Assembly: GCA_021777375.1 (NCBI GenBank)
Contig: JAJYDV010000006.1
Span: 1-37,102 of the forward strand
Reading direction: 5' to 3'
DNA length: 37,102 nt
Source of the DNA: a bacterium
GTDB taxonomy: Bacteria > Patescibacteriota > Saccharimonadia > Saccharimonadales > UBA4665
Position 1 is the stretch's first letter; every line of letters starts with the position of its first letter. Below are positions 24,338-30,521 of the stretch, in pieces. The notes beneath the pieces were generated by a model. That model was not told the DNA's origin. It did not search any database and saw only the letters and a program-made list of their open reading frames with translations. The position numbers and the translations under genes are program-made.

Positions 24338-24631
24338 ATGAATGACGACAAAACGAATCAAGCGCCTCAGGAGCCTGAGACACCAGTTCCAGCTCCAGTT
24401 TCTCCACCTGTCCAGGCGGTTAATGACGTAAATCCTCCGGTAAAAGCGGCACCTCCATTGGCTGCGCCGACAGACGCTAGGGCCGGTTCTTCAACCCCAC
24501 CGCCTCAGCCTCAAAAGAGCAAAAAACCGTTGGACAAAACAGCTACAGCTGGAAGTTCGGCTACCGTTGTTGCCGCAATTATCATAATCATCATCGCAAT
24601 CTTAGTAGTTTTTGCCTACTTCAAAAAGTAA
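24338..24631 (+). CDS. Small Pro-rich protein with C-terminal membrane helix
   Basis: 97 residues. The first 65 are Pro/Ala-rich and probably disordered (PETPVPAPVSPPVQ), followed by a basic KSKKPLDK patch and a TM helix (about 73-94) rich in Ile (IIIIIIAILVVFAY). A TATAAT box at 24318-24323 gives a leader of about eight bases. Its stop is six bases from the convergent murC stop, with no terminator between. Function unknown. Confidence 0.65.
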   Translation: MNDDKTNQAPQEPETPVPAPVSPPVQAVNDVNPPVKAAPPLAAPTDARAGSSTPPPQPQKSKKPLDKTATAGSSATVVAAIIIIIIAILVVFAYFKK

Positions 24632-24636
24632 GCTTA

Positions 24637-25929
24637 CTAGACGTAGTAGCGTTCTCTTAGCCAGTCATCCAAGCTGTTACCGCCACCGCCAGCAATGCAG
24701 ACTACCATATCGCCTCTATCTAGATGCGCGTCAATCGTGCGTTTTAGTCCGTCATCGCGTTTAGCCGGAACGGCTAGTGTTGGATCAGACAGGTGAGTAA
24801 TTAACTCAGATGGTGGCAAAATGCGCATTGCGGGATCTTCACGCGCTAGGTAGCTGGGCAGCCAATAGACTTCTGCCGCTCCGTCAAAACAGTCCCGGTA
24901 ATCATTCATCATGTAGTGCTGACGCCGGTTAGTTAACGGTTCGTAGACCACGACAATATTTTGCCCAGGACTAGCCATTTCTTTAGCTACGCTCATCGCG
25001 GCTCTAATCTTTTCCGGGGTATGCGCATAATCGCTGTAAAGGTTAGGTATCAGTTGTTCCATGCGTCTGGACAGACCAGGGAAGAGGTTCAAGCTTGCAA
25101 TTAACTCTTGAGTAGAAGACGTAGCGATTCTTTCAACGGCCGAAACGGCCAGCCAACCGTCCAGACGGTTATAAAGGCCTCTTAACTTAATTGTACTTAG
25201 CTTCAGGTTGTCCGGCTCTTGAACAGAGATGCTGGGGCCATTCTTGAGACCTAAGTAAAGCGCGTCGTCTTGCCAGATTAGGGTATGGCGACTTTGGGAA
25301 ATAAACTCAATAAAAGCCTGTTGGTAGCTCTCTCGGGATGGAAAAATCTCATGATGATCCCAACTGACCCCACTGATTACACTCAGCCAGGGCTCAAAAT
25401 GAAGGAAATTACGGTCAAACTCATCTGCTTCAAAAACAAAATATTGACTATCTTTAAGATAACGCCCCATTGGACCGAAACTGGTCTTGGCCGGCAATAA
25501 ATAGCTGATTGGTATTTGGTGCTGATAGCAAAGCCAAACGATTTGAGCGGTTGTGGTTGTCTTGCCATGAGTACCGGCTACGGCAATCAGTTTTAAATGC
25601 TTATCTTTCGTTATCACGTTAATGAGCTCGTCACGTTTGCTGACACGGATATTATTATCTTGAGCAAAACGGATTTCCGGTGCGTCGGGCTGCTCCATAG
25701 TTAAGGCAGAACTGTAAACCAACCAATCAATTGGGTGTTTGGCATGGACCTGGGTAATACGCTCGTAACTTTGGTCTAGATAAATATCTGTAATGCCTAG
25801 CTTCTTTAGCTGATCGATGTAAGTACTATGCTGCTTATCGGATCCGGACACCTCATAACCGGCCTGCATGGCAATTTCAGCCAATGGACCGATTCCTGCG
25901 CCCCCGATACCGGAAAAATAAATGTGCAT
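24637..25929 (-). CDS. murC: UDP-N-acetylmuramate--L-alanine ligase (Mur ligase)
   Basis: 430 residues from the MHIYF start. The N-terminal MHIYFSGIGGAGIGPLAEIA is diagnostic of MurC/Mpl; the central ATP loop is VAGTHGKTTTTAQ (near residue 110), with EADEFDR and SWDHHEIF, then the C-terminal SDYAHTPEKIRAA. It adds L-Ala (MurC) or a recycled tripeptide (Mpl) to UDP-MurNAc in peptidoglycan synthesis; MurC is the likelier role in a reduced genome. An in-frame ATG two codons upstream exists, but the extended -10 TGCTAGACT puts transcription start at the MHIYF codon. Convergent with the small Pro-rich protein. Confidence 0.88.
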   Translation of the reverse strand: MHIYFSGIGGAGIGPLAEIAMQAGYEVSGSDKQHSTYIDQLKKLGITDIYLDQSYERITQVHAKHPIDWLVYSSALTMEQPDAPEIRFAQDNNIRVSKRDELINVITKDKHLKLIAVAGTHGKTTTTAQIVWLCYQHQIPISYLLPAKTSFGPMGRYLKDSQYFVFEADEFDRNFLHFEPWLSVISGVSWDHHEIFPSRESYQQAFIEFISQSRHTLIWQDDALYLGLKNGPSISVQEPDNLKLSTIKLRGLYNRLDGWLAVSAVERIATSSTQELIASLNLFPGLSRRMEQLIPNLYSDYAHTPEKIRAAMSVAKEMASPGQNIVVVYEPLTNRRQHYMMNDYRDCFDGAAEVYWLPSYLAREDPAMRILPPSELITHLSDPTLAVPAKRDDGLKRTIDAHLDRGDMVVCIAGGGGNSLDDWLRERYYV

Positions 25930-25935
25930 AACCAT

Positions 25936-25944
25936 AGTCTAGCA
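25936..25944 (-). promoter_or_regulatory. Extended -10 promoter of murC (leaderless)
   Basis: Read on the minus strand, TGC TAGACT is followed by six bases (ATGGTT) and then the ATG at 25929. No good -35 is visible, as is usual with a TGN extension. Confidence 0.5.
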
Positions 25945-25990
25945 CGCACCTACCTCTATGACTTTAGGATAGAATGGTATTAGAACAACT

Positions 25991-26623
25991 ATGCAAACCA
26001 AGCACCGAAGCAGAACACTAAGGCTTAATAAGCAAGTAACCAAGTACTTAACGCTGCTTAGCCTTGCCTTGACCCTTATCTGCGGTGGCATTACGGTTGC
26101 CGCACTGCGCTCCAACAATGAGCACATGGCAAAGCTTAGAAGTGCACTCTATGCAGCAGATAAAAGTGGCGTGAACGTCCCCCAGGCACTAACTAATCTT
26201 CAGGAGTATGTTACCGCGCATATGAATACTAACCTATCGAGTGGCGCCGGATCGGTTTATCCGCCAATCCAGCTTGAATATACCTACCAGCGGCTAGTTC
26301 AAGCGCAAAATCAGGCAGCACTAAGTGCCGACACCGGCCTATATACCGCTGCCCAGGCTTACTGCCAGACGGTTATACCTAATTACTTCTCTGGTCATAA
26401 CCGAGTTCCTTGTATCGAGAACTATGTCAGCACCCATGGCTCGTTAGGTAGCAAAGCTCCAACAATCCCAACCGCCCTTTATGAATTTGACTTTATCTCT
26501 CCGATCTGGAGTCCGGACTTGGCGGGTTGGATGATCTTAGCAACAATTCTTTTTGCGGTTCTAACCTTGTTCTTTACTTCTTCACTAGTATTTCACCGTT
26601 TCTTTAAAAAGACTGACTGGTAG
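25991..26623 (+). CDS. Membrane protein with N- and C-terminal TM helices
   Basis: 210 residues. A basic N-terminus (KHRSRTLRLNKQ) and TM1 (about 16-36) are followed by a mainly helical outside domain (about 40-165) with two cysteines (YCQTVIP and PCIENY) that could pair, then TM2 (about 175-198) and a basic tail RFFKKTDW. The family is not recognised. The upstream element TGGTATTAG ends seven to eight bases before the ATG. It is divergent from murC with about 60 bases between starts and shares a bidirectional terminator with the following convergent gene. Confidence 0.7.
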   Translation: MQTKHRSRTLRLNKQVTKYLTLLSLALTLICGGITVAALRSNNEHMAKLRSALYAADKSGVNVPQALTNLQEYVTAHMNTNLSSGAGSVYPPIQLEYTYQRLVQAQNQAALSADTGLYTAAQAYCQTVIPNYFSGHNRVPCIENYVSTHGSLGSKAPTIPTALYEFDFISPIWSPDLAGWMILATILFAVLTLFFTSSLVFHRFFKKTDW

Positions 26624-26630
26624 GTAATAA

Positions 26631-26666
26631 AAAACCCGCGATACTTTTTATGGCACCGCGGGTTTT
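26631..26666. terminator. Bidirectional intrinsic terminator
   Basis: AAAACCCGCG (26631-26640) pairs perfectly over 10 bases with CGCGGGTTTT (26657-26666). The stem is flanked by A-runs on the left and T-runs on the right, so it can end transcription of both convergent genes (stops at 26623 and 26681). Confidence 0.88.
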
Positions 26667-26680
26667 AGGGCAACTAAGCG

Positions 26681-27307
26681 TTATGGCTTAGTAGTGGCCG
26701 GAGTTACACTGCTAGGTGTTGAGCTAGAAGTGCTGTTGTTGGAACAGGTCTGACCGTGCGGATATGTTTTTTCGTACTGGGCTACAGCCTTAGCGACTTG
26801 GCCGGTAGCCTGTAGGTTCTCCCAGAAAGTAACTTGCTGCATGTTAATGACCATTTGGTCATATGGAGCATGAAGCTCACAGCCCAGCTTAACTAGCGAA
26901 ACATTAGAACTATTGCTGGTACTGGTAGATGACGAGCTGCTGGAATTAGATTGCAGGTAAAAAATGTTATCCAGTACCAGGTATTGGGCGTTAATAGAGG
27001 CAATGTTACCGAAATATACCTGGCCGGTGTTTAGAAATACTGCCTGTAGCTTATTGGAGTAGACATACTCTGATTGGGATTTTGGATTAGTGAAAACTAT
27101 AGCCAATAGCATCGCCACAACTAGTAGCACTACTATGACTCCTATGCCCATGGACCCCCATTTATACAAGCGGGCGTCTGATTTGGCTTTAGTTCGATGT
27201 GGGCGATTGCCGATATTGTTGTTTGGAAATGTCGGCGGGTTACTGTTGTTAGTATTGAGCGGCTGTCCTGCAGTTGGCGCATTGCTACCGCGATTGGTGA
27301 AATCCAT
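26681..27307 (-). CDS. Anchored protein with small extracellular domain
   Basis: 208 residues from the ATG at 27307. An Asn/Pro-rich cytosolic head with basic HRTKAKSDARLYK precedes one TM helix (about 50-73), then a domain AVFLNTGQVYFGNIASINAQYLVLDNIFYL, a Ser-rich insert, HAPYDQMVINMQQVTFWENL and two cysteines. The FLNTGQVYFGNI...LVLDNIFYLQ pattern recurs in Patescibacteria exported proteins as far as I recall. A GTG six codons upstream is an alternative start; the minus-strand GGTGGAG favours 27307 weakly. Function unknown. Confidence 0.72.
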   Translation of the reverse strand: MDFTNRGSNAPTAGQPLNTNNSNPPTFPNNNIGNRPHRTKAKSDARLYKWGSMGIGVIVVLLVVAMLLAIVFTNPKSQSEYVYSNKLQAVFLNTGQVYFGNIASINAQYLVLDNIFYLQSNSSSSSSTSTSNSSNVSLVKLGCELHAPYDQMVINMQQVTFWENLQATGQVAKAVAQYEKTYPHGQTCSNNSTSSSTPSSVTPATTKP

Positions 27308-27411
27308 AAGTGTTTTTTTCTCCACCCAAAATTAATGATAATGCTTAACCCTAACAGTGTATTACAAACCTTATAACTTACGCAACAATGAAGTGTTATT
27401 CTCTTTAAATA

Positions 27412-27441
27412 TTGACAAGCTGAAAGCTAACAGAGTATGGT
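27412..27441 (+). promoter_or_regulatory. Promoter of the 64-residue conserved protein
   Basis: TTGACA (27412-27417), 18-base spacer, TATGGT (27436-27441). The mRNA would carry a leader of about 35 bases with a strong AAGAGGGAGAGG ribosome site, unlike most genes here. Confidence 0.6.
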
Positions 27442-27482
27442 AGGTGTACCAACAACTTTTTAAGAGGGAGAGGTATACACAT

Positions 27483-27677
27483 ATGGCATACCAGCACACA
27501 AATTCAAAGGGTGTTACATACTACTTAAACTCGAAGCAGGTCACGCTTAGAGGTGGCAAGGTGCAGACCATTTACTACTTCAGTAAGGACAAGCGTCCTG
27601 AAGCAACTGATTTGCCTTCAGACCGCGAAGTCAACGAAAACCCACGTAACGGGTTCCTGACCGTTAAGCGCAAATAA
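27483..27677 (+). CDS. Conserved small protein (MAYQHTNSKG family)
   Basis: 64 residues, starting MAYQHTNSKGVTYYLNSKQV and containing GGKVQTIYYFSKDKRPE and a closing NENPRNGFLTVKRK. The ATG at 27483 is chosen because the strong ribosome site lies nine bases before it. The sequence is compact, basic and beta-rich, without TM helix. I recall near-identical small proteins in Saccharibacteria-type genomes; function is unknown to me. It is monocistronic, with its own promoter, a strong SD and a strong terminator, which suggests high expression. Confidence 0.88.
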   Translation: MAYQHTNSKGVTYYLNSKQVTLRGGKVQTIYYFSKDKRPEATDLPSDREVNENPRNGFLTVKRK

Positions 27678-27701
27678 TTTAGGCTATTACCTAAAAGATT
27701 G

Positions 27702-27731
27702 CTGCCGGCCTCTAATGGGCCGGCAGTTTTA
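27702..27731 (+). terminator. Intrinsic terminator of the 64-residue protein gene
   Basis: CTGCCGGCC (27702-27710), loop of seven, GGCCGGCAG (27718-27726), then TTTTATT. Perfect GC-rich stem. Confidence 0.92.
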
Positions 27732-27785
27732 TTAGTTTCGCAATCTCAATAAAATCTAGTTAACCCCTTTAGCTTATACTTAGCA

Positions 27786-28763
27786 ATGATGCATTCGATA
27801 CATAGCAAAAAGCCACTTTACATCCTGGCTCCAATGGACGATGTGACAGACATGCCATTCCGCCAGGTTATTAGTTCTTGTGCTAAACCTGATCTTTGCT
27901 TTAGTGAGTTTGTTAATGTCGACGGTCTAATGAGTCCAGGGCGCAAGCGTTTGCAAAGAAAACTAGAAAGTTCATCCAGCGAGCCGCCGCTAGTAGCTCA
28001 CATCTGGGGGCTTAAACCTCAAAACTTTGAAGCTGTCGCTGATTCGTTGTCCGGCGGGGAATTAGCTAAAGAGCTGGGAAACCCTAAAGAATTCGCCGGT
28101 ATTGATTTAAATATGGGCTGTCCGGCAAAGGCGGTACTTAAGGTTGGTGCCGGCGCAGGCTTAATTAAAACCCCGAACCTGGCAGCTGAAATTATTGCCG
28201 CTACGAAGCGAGGCGCTAAAGGCCGACTTCCACTAAGCGTGAAAACACGGCTTGGATATGACCACATTGATCCGGAATGGACCAGGTTTCTGTTTGCTAG
28301 CGGCATAGACATGCTAAGTGTGCATTTGCGTACTGTAAAAGAGATGAGTCTGGTACCTGCACACTACAAAGAGCTAACCCGTCTAGTTAAAGAGAGAGAC
28401 CGCATTTCGCCATCGACTTTGCTTATTGCTAACGGAGATATTTTAAACAGGGCTCAAGGCGAAGAGATAATTAAGGAGTACGGTATTGACGGCGTGATGA
28501 TTGGGCGGGGAGTATTTCATGATCCGTTTGCCTTTAGTTTTAACAGTCCCTGGCAAAACGTCCCTACCGAGGAACGTATTAAACTGTTTTTACGGCATCT
28601 GACGTTATATAGGGAATGGGCAGATAATCCCGACAAGGGAGTAAAGCGACTGAATAAGTACGCCAAAATATATATAAACGGATTTGATGGAGCTAAAGAA
28701 CTTAGAGAAAAACTAGCCCAAACAAATACTGTCCAGCAGATGCAAGAAGTAATTTTGGCTTAG
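27786..28763 (+). CDS. dus: tRNA-dihydrouridine synthase
   Basis: 325 residues. LAPMDDVTDMPFRQV at the FMN-binding start, DLNMGCPAKAV with the conserved GCP motif, VKTRLGYDH, MLSVHLRT, NGDI and DGVMIGRGVFHDPFAF are the ordered Dus/TIM-barrel motifs. It reduces uridine to dihydrouridine in tRNA D-loops with FMN and NADPH. TATACT (27775-27780) lies five bases before this ATG and eight before the next in-frame ATG (27789), so either start is near leaderless. The dusA/B/C subgroup was not assigned. Confidence 0.9.
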   Translation: MMHSIHSKKPLYILAPMDDVTDMPFRQVISSCAKPDLCFSEFVNVDGLMSPGRKRLQRKLESSSSEPPLVAHIWGLKPQNFEAVADSLSGGELAKELGNPKEFAGIDLNMGCPAKAVLKVGAGAGLIKTPNLAAEIIAATKRGAKGRLPLSVKTRLGYDHIDPEWTRFLFASGIDMLSVHLRTVKEMSLVPAHYKELTRLVKERDRISPSTLLIANGDILNRAQGEEIIKEYGIDGVMIGRGVFHDPFAFSFNSPWQNVPTEERIKLFLRHLTLYREWADNPDKGVKRLNKYAKIYINGFDGAKELREKLAQTNTVQQMQEVILA

Positions 28764-28768
28764 CTTAG

Positions 28769-28800
28769 CGACTTATTTAGAGAAGTCGTTGAGGTATTTT
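28769..28800 (+). terminator. Weak terminator after dus
   Basis: CGACTT (28769-28774) pairs with AAGTCG (28783-28788), followed by TTGAGGTATTTTGTT. Short stem and interrupted T-run. The rest of the 245 bases to the tRNA is AT-rich with no other feature seen. Confidence 0.35.
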
Positions 28801-29008
28801 GTTGGTTGAGGTTTTTATCGCTTAAAGTGCCTTAAAATGTACCAGTTAAACTTTTTAAATCAGCTTTTTGCCGATCTAGATTTAATTTTTCCTCATCCAC
28901 TCCCTGTTTTTAAATTTTTAATAGCATCTTAAGCATATGCGTAAACGTATCTTGTTTCAAGCTTTTGACGTAAAAATTAAACTTAGAACGTAAATTATAA
29001 ATATTCAA

Positions 29009-29084
29009 TGGTGGGGATGGCCGGATTTGAACCTGCGACCAATCGGTTATGAGCCGACTGCTCTAACCACTGAGCTACATCCCC
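29009..29084 (-). tRNA. tRNA with CAT anticodon, elongator Met (or Ile2)
   Basis: Minus strand. The acceptor GGGGATG pairs with CATCCCC, followed by discriminator A and an encoded CCA (29009-29011). The anticodon loop CTCATAA has CAT at 29049-29051 on a GTCGG/CCGAT stem (first pair G-T). The T arm is GCAGG-TTCAAAT-CCGGC with one A-G mismatch. A G1-C72 pair and no GGG/CCC anticodon stem mean it is not an initiator. CAT could also be a tRNA-Ile read by lysidine modification; sequence alone does not decide. Confidence 0.92.
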
Positions 29085-29157
29085 AGATAGCTACGTTAGC
29101 GGAGTATTCAACTACACTAGGTGCTTAAAGATATATAATTAGCTATAAGAGGCCATA

Positions 29158-29601
29158 ATGCAAATAAACATCAAATATCTGCGGGCAGTAGCCTCAGATT
29201 TTACCTATAGACTACGAGATATCCGCTTTACCGGACAGGTTGTGTTTGTGGTGATTGTTCTACTAATTAGCTGGAGCGGCGTAAAGGCTATTCAGCTGAA
29301 CTATAAACTAGAAAAACAGATAGCTACCGCGAAGCAGGAAAACGAGGTCCAGCAGCTCCAAAACAATAATCTGCAACTCCAAAACGAATACTATAATTCC
29401 AACCAGTACCTTGAGCTACAGGCCAGACTAAACTTCGGTTTGGCTAGCCCGGGAGAAAAAGAAATACTAGTACCGCAAAGTGTGGCATTATACTATGCCC
29501 CAAAAGTTAGTATCCAGAACACTGAACCCAAGCGGGTTTCGGTTCCATCGCTGCAGCAACACATTAATGACTGGGCAAACTTCTTTTTAAACCGTAAGTA
29601 G
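29158..29601 (+). CDS. FtsB/DivIC-like septum protein
   Basis: 147 residues. A basic cytosolic start (LRDIRF) precedes one TM helix (about 26-42), then a coiled coil (about 48-85, KLEKQIATAKQENEVQQLQNNNLQLQNEYY) and the short conserved ARLNFGLASPGEKEILVP, the typical post-coil motif of FtsB/DivIC (PF04977). It would join the divisome via FtsL/FtsQ-type partners outside the membrane. The start is supported by AAGAGG (29147-29152) five bases before ATG and TATAAT at 29134-29139. It lies between two tRNA genes. Confidence 0.82.
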   Translation: MQINIKYLRAVASDFTYRLRDIRFTGQVVFVVIVLLISWSGVKAIQLNYKLEKQIATAKQENEVQQLQNNNLQLQNEYYNSNQYLELQARLNFGLASPGEKEILVPQSVALYYAPKVSIQNTEPKRVSVPSLQQHINDWANFFLNRK

Positions 29602-29624
29602 ACCAACTTAATAATTTGCTTTCG

Positions 29625-29653
29625 TTGACTAAACTACCCCTGTTTGATAAGAT
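29625..29653 (+). promoter_or_regulatory. Promoter of the initiator tRNA
   Basis: TTGACT (29625-29630), exactly 17 bases, TAAGAT (29648-29653). Start expected near 29660, eight bases before the mature 5' end. Confidence 0.75.
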
Positions 29654-29667
29654 GTCATGGTATTTAT

Positions 29668-29742
29668 CGCGGGGTGGAGCAGCGGCAGCTCGCGTGGCTC
29701 ATAACCACGAGGTCGCAGGTTCGAGTCCTGCCCCCGCAACCA
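29668..29742 (+). tRNA. Initiator tRNA-fMet (CAT)
   Basis: 75 bases. C1 opposite A72 (acceptor CGCGGGG with CCCCGCA) is the bacterial initiator hallmark; the CCA is encoded (29740-29742). D arm GAGC/GCTC; anticodon CAT at 29700-29702 in CTCATAA on a CGTGG/CCACG stem; T arm GCAGG/CCTGC. The anticodon stem has T29-A41 followed by two G-C pairs, not the usual three G-C pairs. Its 3' end serves as the anchor of a repeat-bounded island. Confidence 0.95.
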
Positions 29743-29784
29743 AATCATGCACCCAAAATACGAGACCGTGTTCCATGACCGGTC
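29718..29784 (+). repeat. Island repeat copy 1: tRNA-fMet 3' end plus flank (reference, attL-like)
   Basis: The T-loop GGTTCGAG through the CCA end and the next 40 bases (CATGCACCCAAAATACGAG, GACCGTGTTCCATGACC). Degenerate copies occur at 35621-35683 and 36505-36565. The tRNA remains intact, as expected for site-specific integration into a tRNA 3' end. Confidence 0.75.
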
Positions 29785-29795
29785 TCTATTTATTT
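29762..29795 (+). terminator. Terminator of tRNA-fMet
   Basis: GAGACCG (29762-29768), loop TGTTCCATGAC, CGGTCTC (29780-29786), then TATTTATTT. This hairpin is part of the sequence that is copied at the other island repeats. Confidence 0.8.
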
Positions 29796-30125
29796 ACCCC
29801 TGTTGAGCCAAGCTTAAGAGCGAACCTTTAAATTACTTGAGAGGTGAGTGAGCTACGCTCGAACCGTCAAAAGCTCTTATAAATCGTTATTAACTTCTTA
29901 AAAACGTTCCGTAATTGACCGACCACTACCATGAGGACTGGACACTTCAAAAACTGACCGTGTTCCATGATCGGTTCCAATCCTAGATAACATTATTTTT
30001 TGGCTTTTTCCTAGTGGATGTGTTGTTGGTCATTTCTTCGTATTTATTAACTTCAGCTTAACCGTTCTAATAGGGGTTTTCAATCTGTATGTGTCTGATC
30101 TACCATTACGAATATCGGCTGTCGT
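29787..30125. other. Non-coding region at the left end of the island
   Basis: 339 bases with no supported gene. It contains AAGAGC...GCTCTT inverted ends (about 29816 and 29873), a T-rich stretch ATTATTTTTTGGC, and the copy of the tRNA terminator core at 29956. Nothing else is recognised. Confidence 0.5.
29956..29977 (+). repeat. Extra copy of the tRNA-fMet terminator core
   Basis: GACCGTGTTCCATGATCGGT matches the terminator at 29764-29783 at 19 of 20 bases (C to T). No tRNA end is attached, so it is a partial duplicate about 190 bases from the original, perhaps a scar of an earlier insertion. Confidence 0.65.
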
Positions 30126-30521
30126 CTATGCTCCTCGTACTATTACATGTTCGCCGGGTTCAAGGCACGGCACTACCGACATCATATGATTATGGCGTAC
30201 TTCGATCATTTTGCTGCCTGCTATGCGGATGTCATTCGTGCAGTGAGAGTACCCAGCCTGGTCGGGCGTACAATTTTTGTCAGTAGTGACAACTCCGGTC
30301 ACAGCACCGCTGGGCATAGTGCCTTTTAGGAGCACAGTGGTAAGATGGCCTGGAGTAGAGATCGTCCCTGAATCGCGGGTAAGTTGTACGACACGCTCGG
30401 AACCAGAAGGAGTTACGCTATTATTGGGCGAAGTTGTTCCCTTATTACCAATAATTGCTAGGCTGATTACTCCAATAATGGCTACGCTAACTGCGAGAGT
30501 AATAAAAACTCGCCGGTTCAT
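30126..30521 (-). CDS. Anchored exported protein of the copper module
   Basis: 131 residues from MNRRVFITLAVSV. The ATG at 30521 is chosen because a GGAGG lies seven bases upstream and the start overlaps the stop of the P-type ATPase as ATGA; a longer frame upstream only shadows the ATPase. One N-terminal TM helix (about 5-25) is followed by a small beta domain with NCTPDQAGYSHCTNDIRI and VRHNHMMSVVPCLEPGEHV, so three Cys, three His and a Met pair could bind metal. The CTPD...C...H-x-HMM...C-x-PGE pattern recalls a small actinobacterial family. Probably holds or hands over Cu outside the membrane (inference). Confidence 0.75.
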   Translation of the reverse strand: MNRRVFITLAVSVAIIGVISLAIIGNKGTTSPNNSVTPSGSERVVQLTRDSGTISTPGHLTTVLLKGTMPSGAVTGVVTTDKNCTPDQAGYSHCTNDIRIAGSKMIEVRHNHMMSVVPCLEPGEHVIVRGA

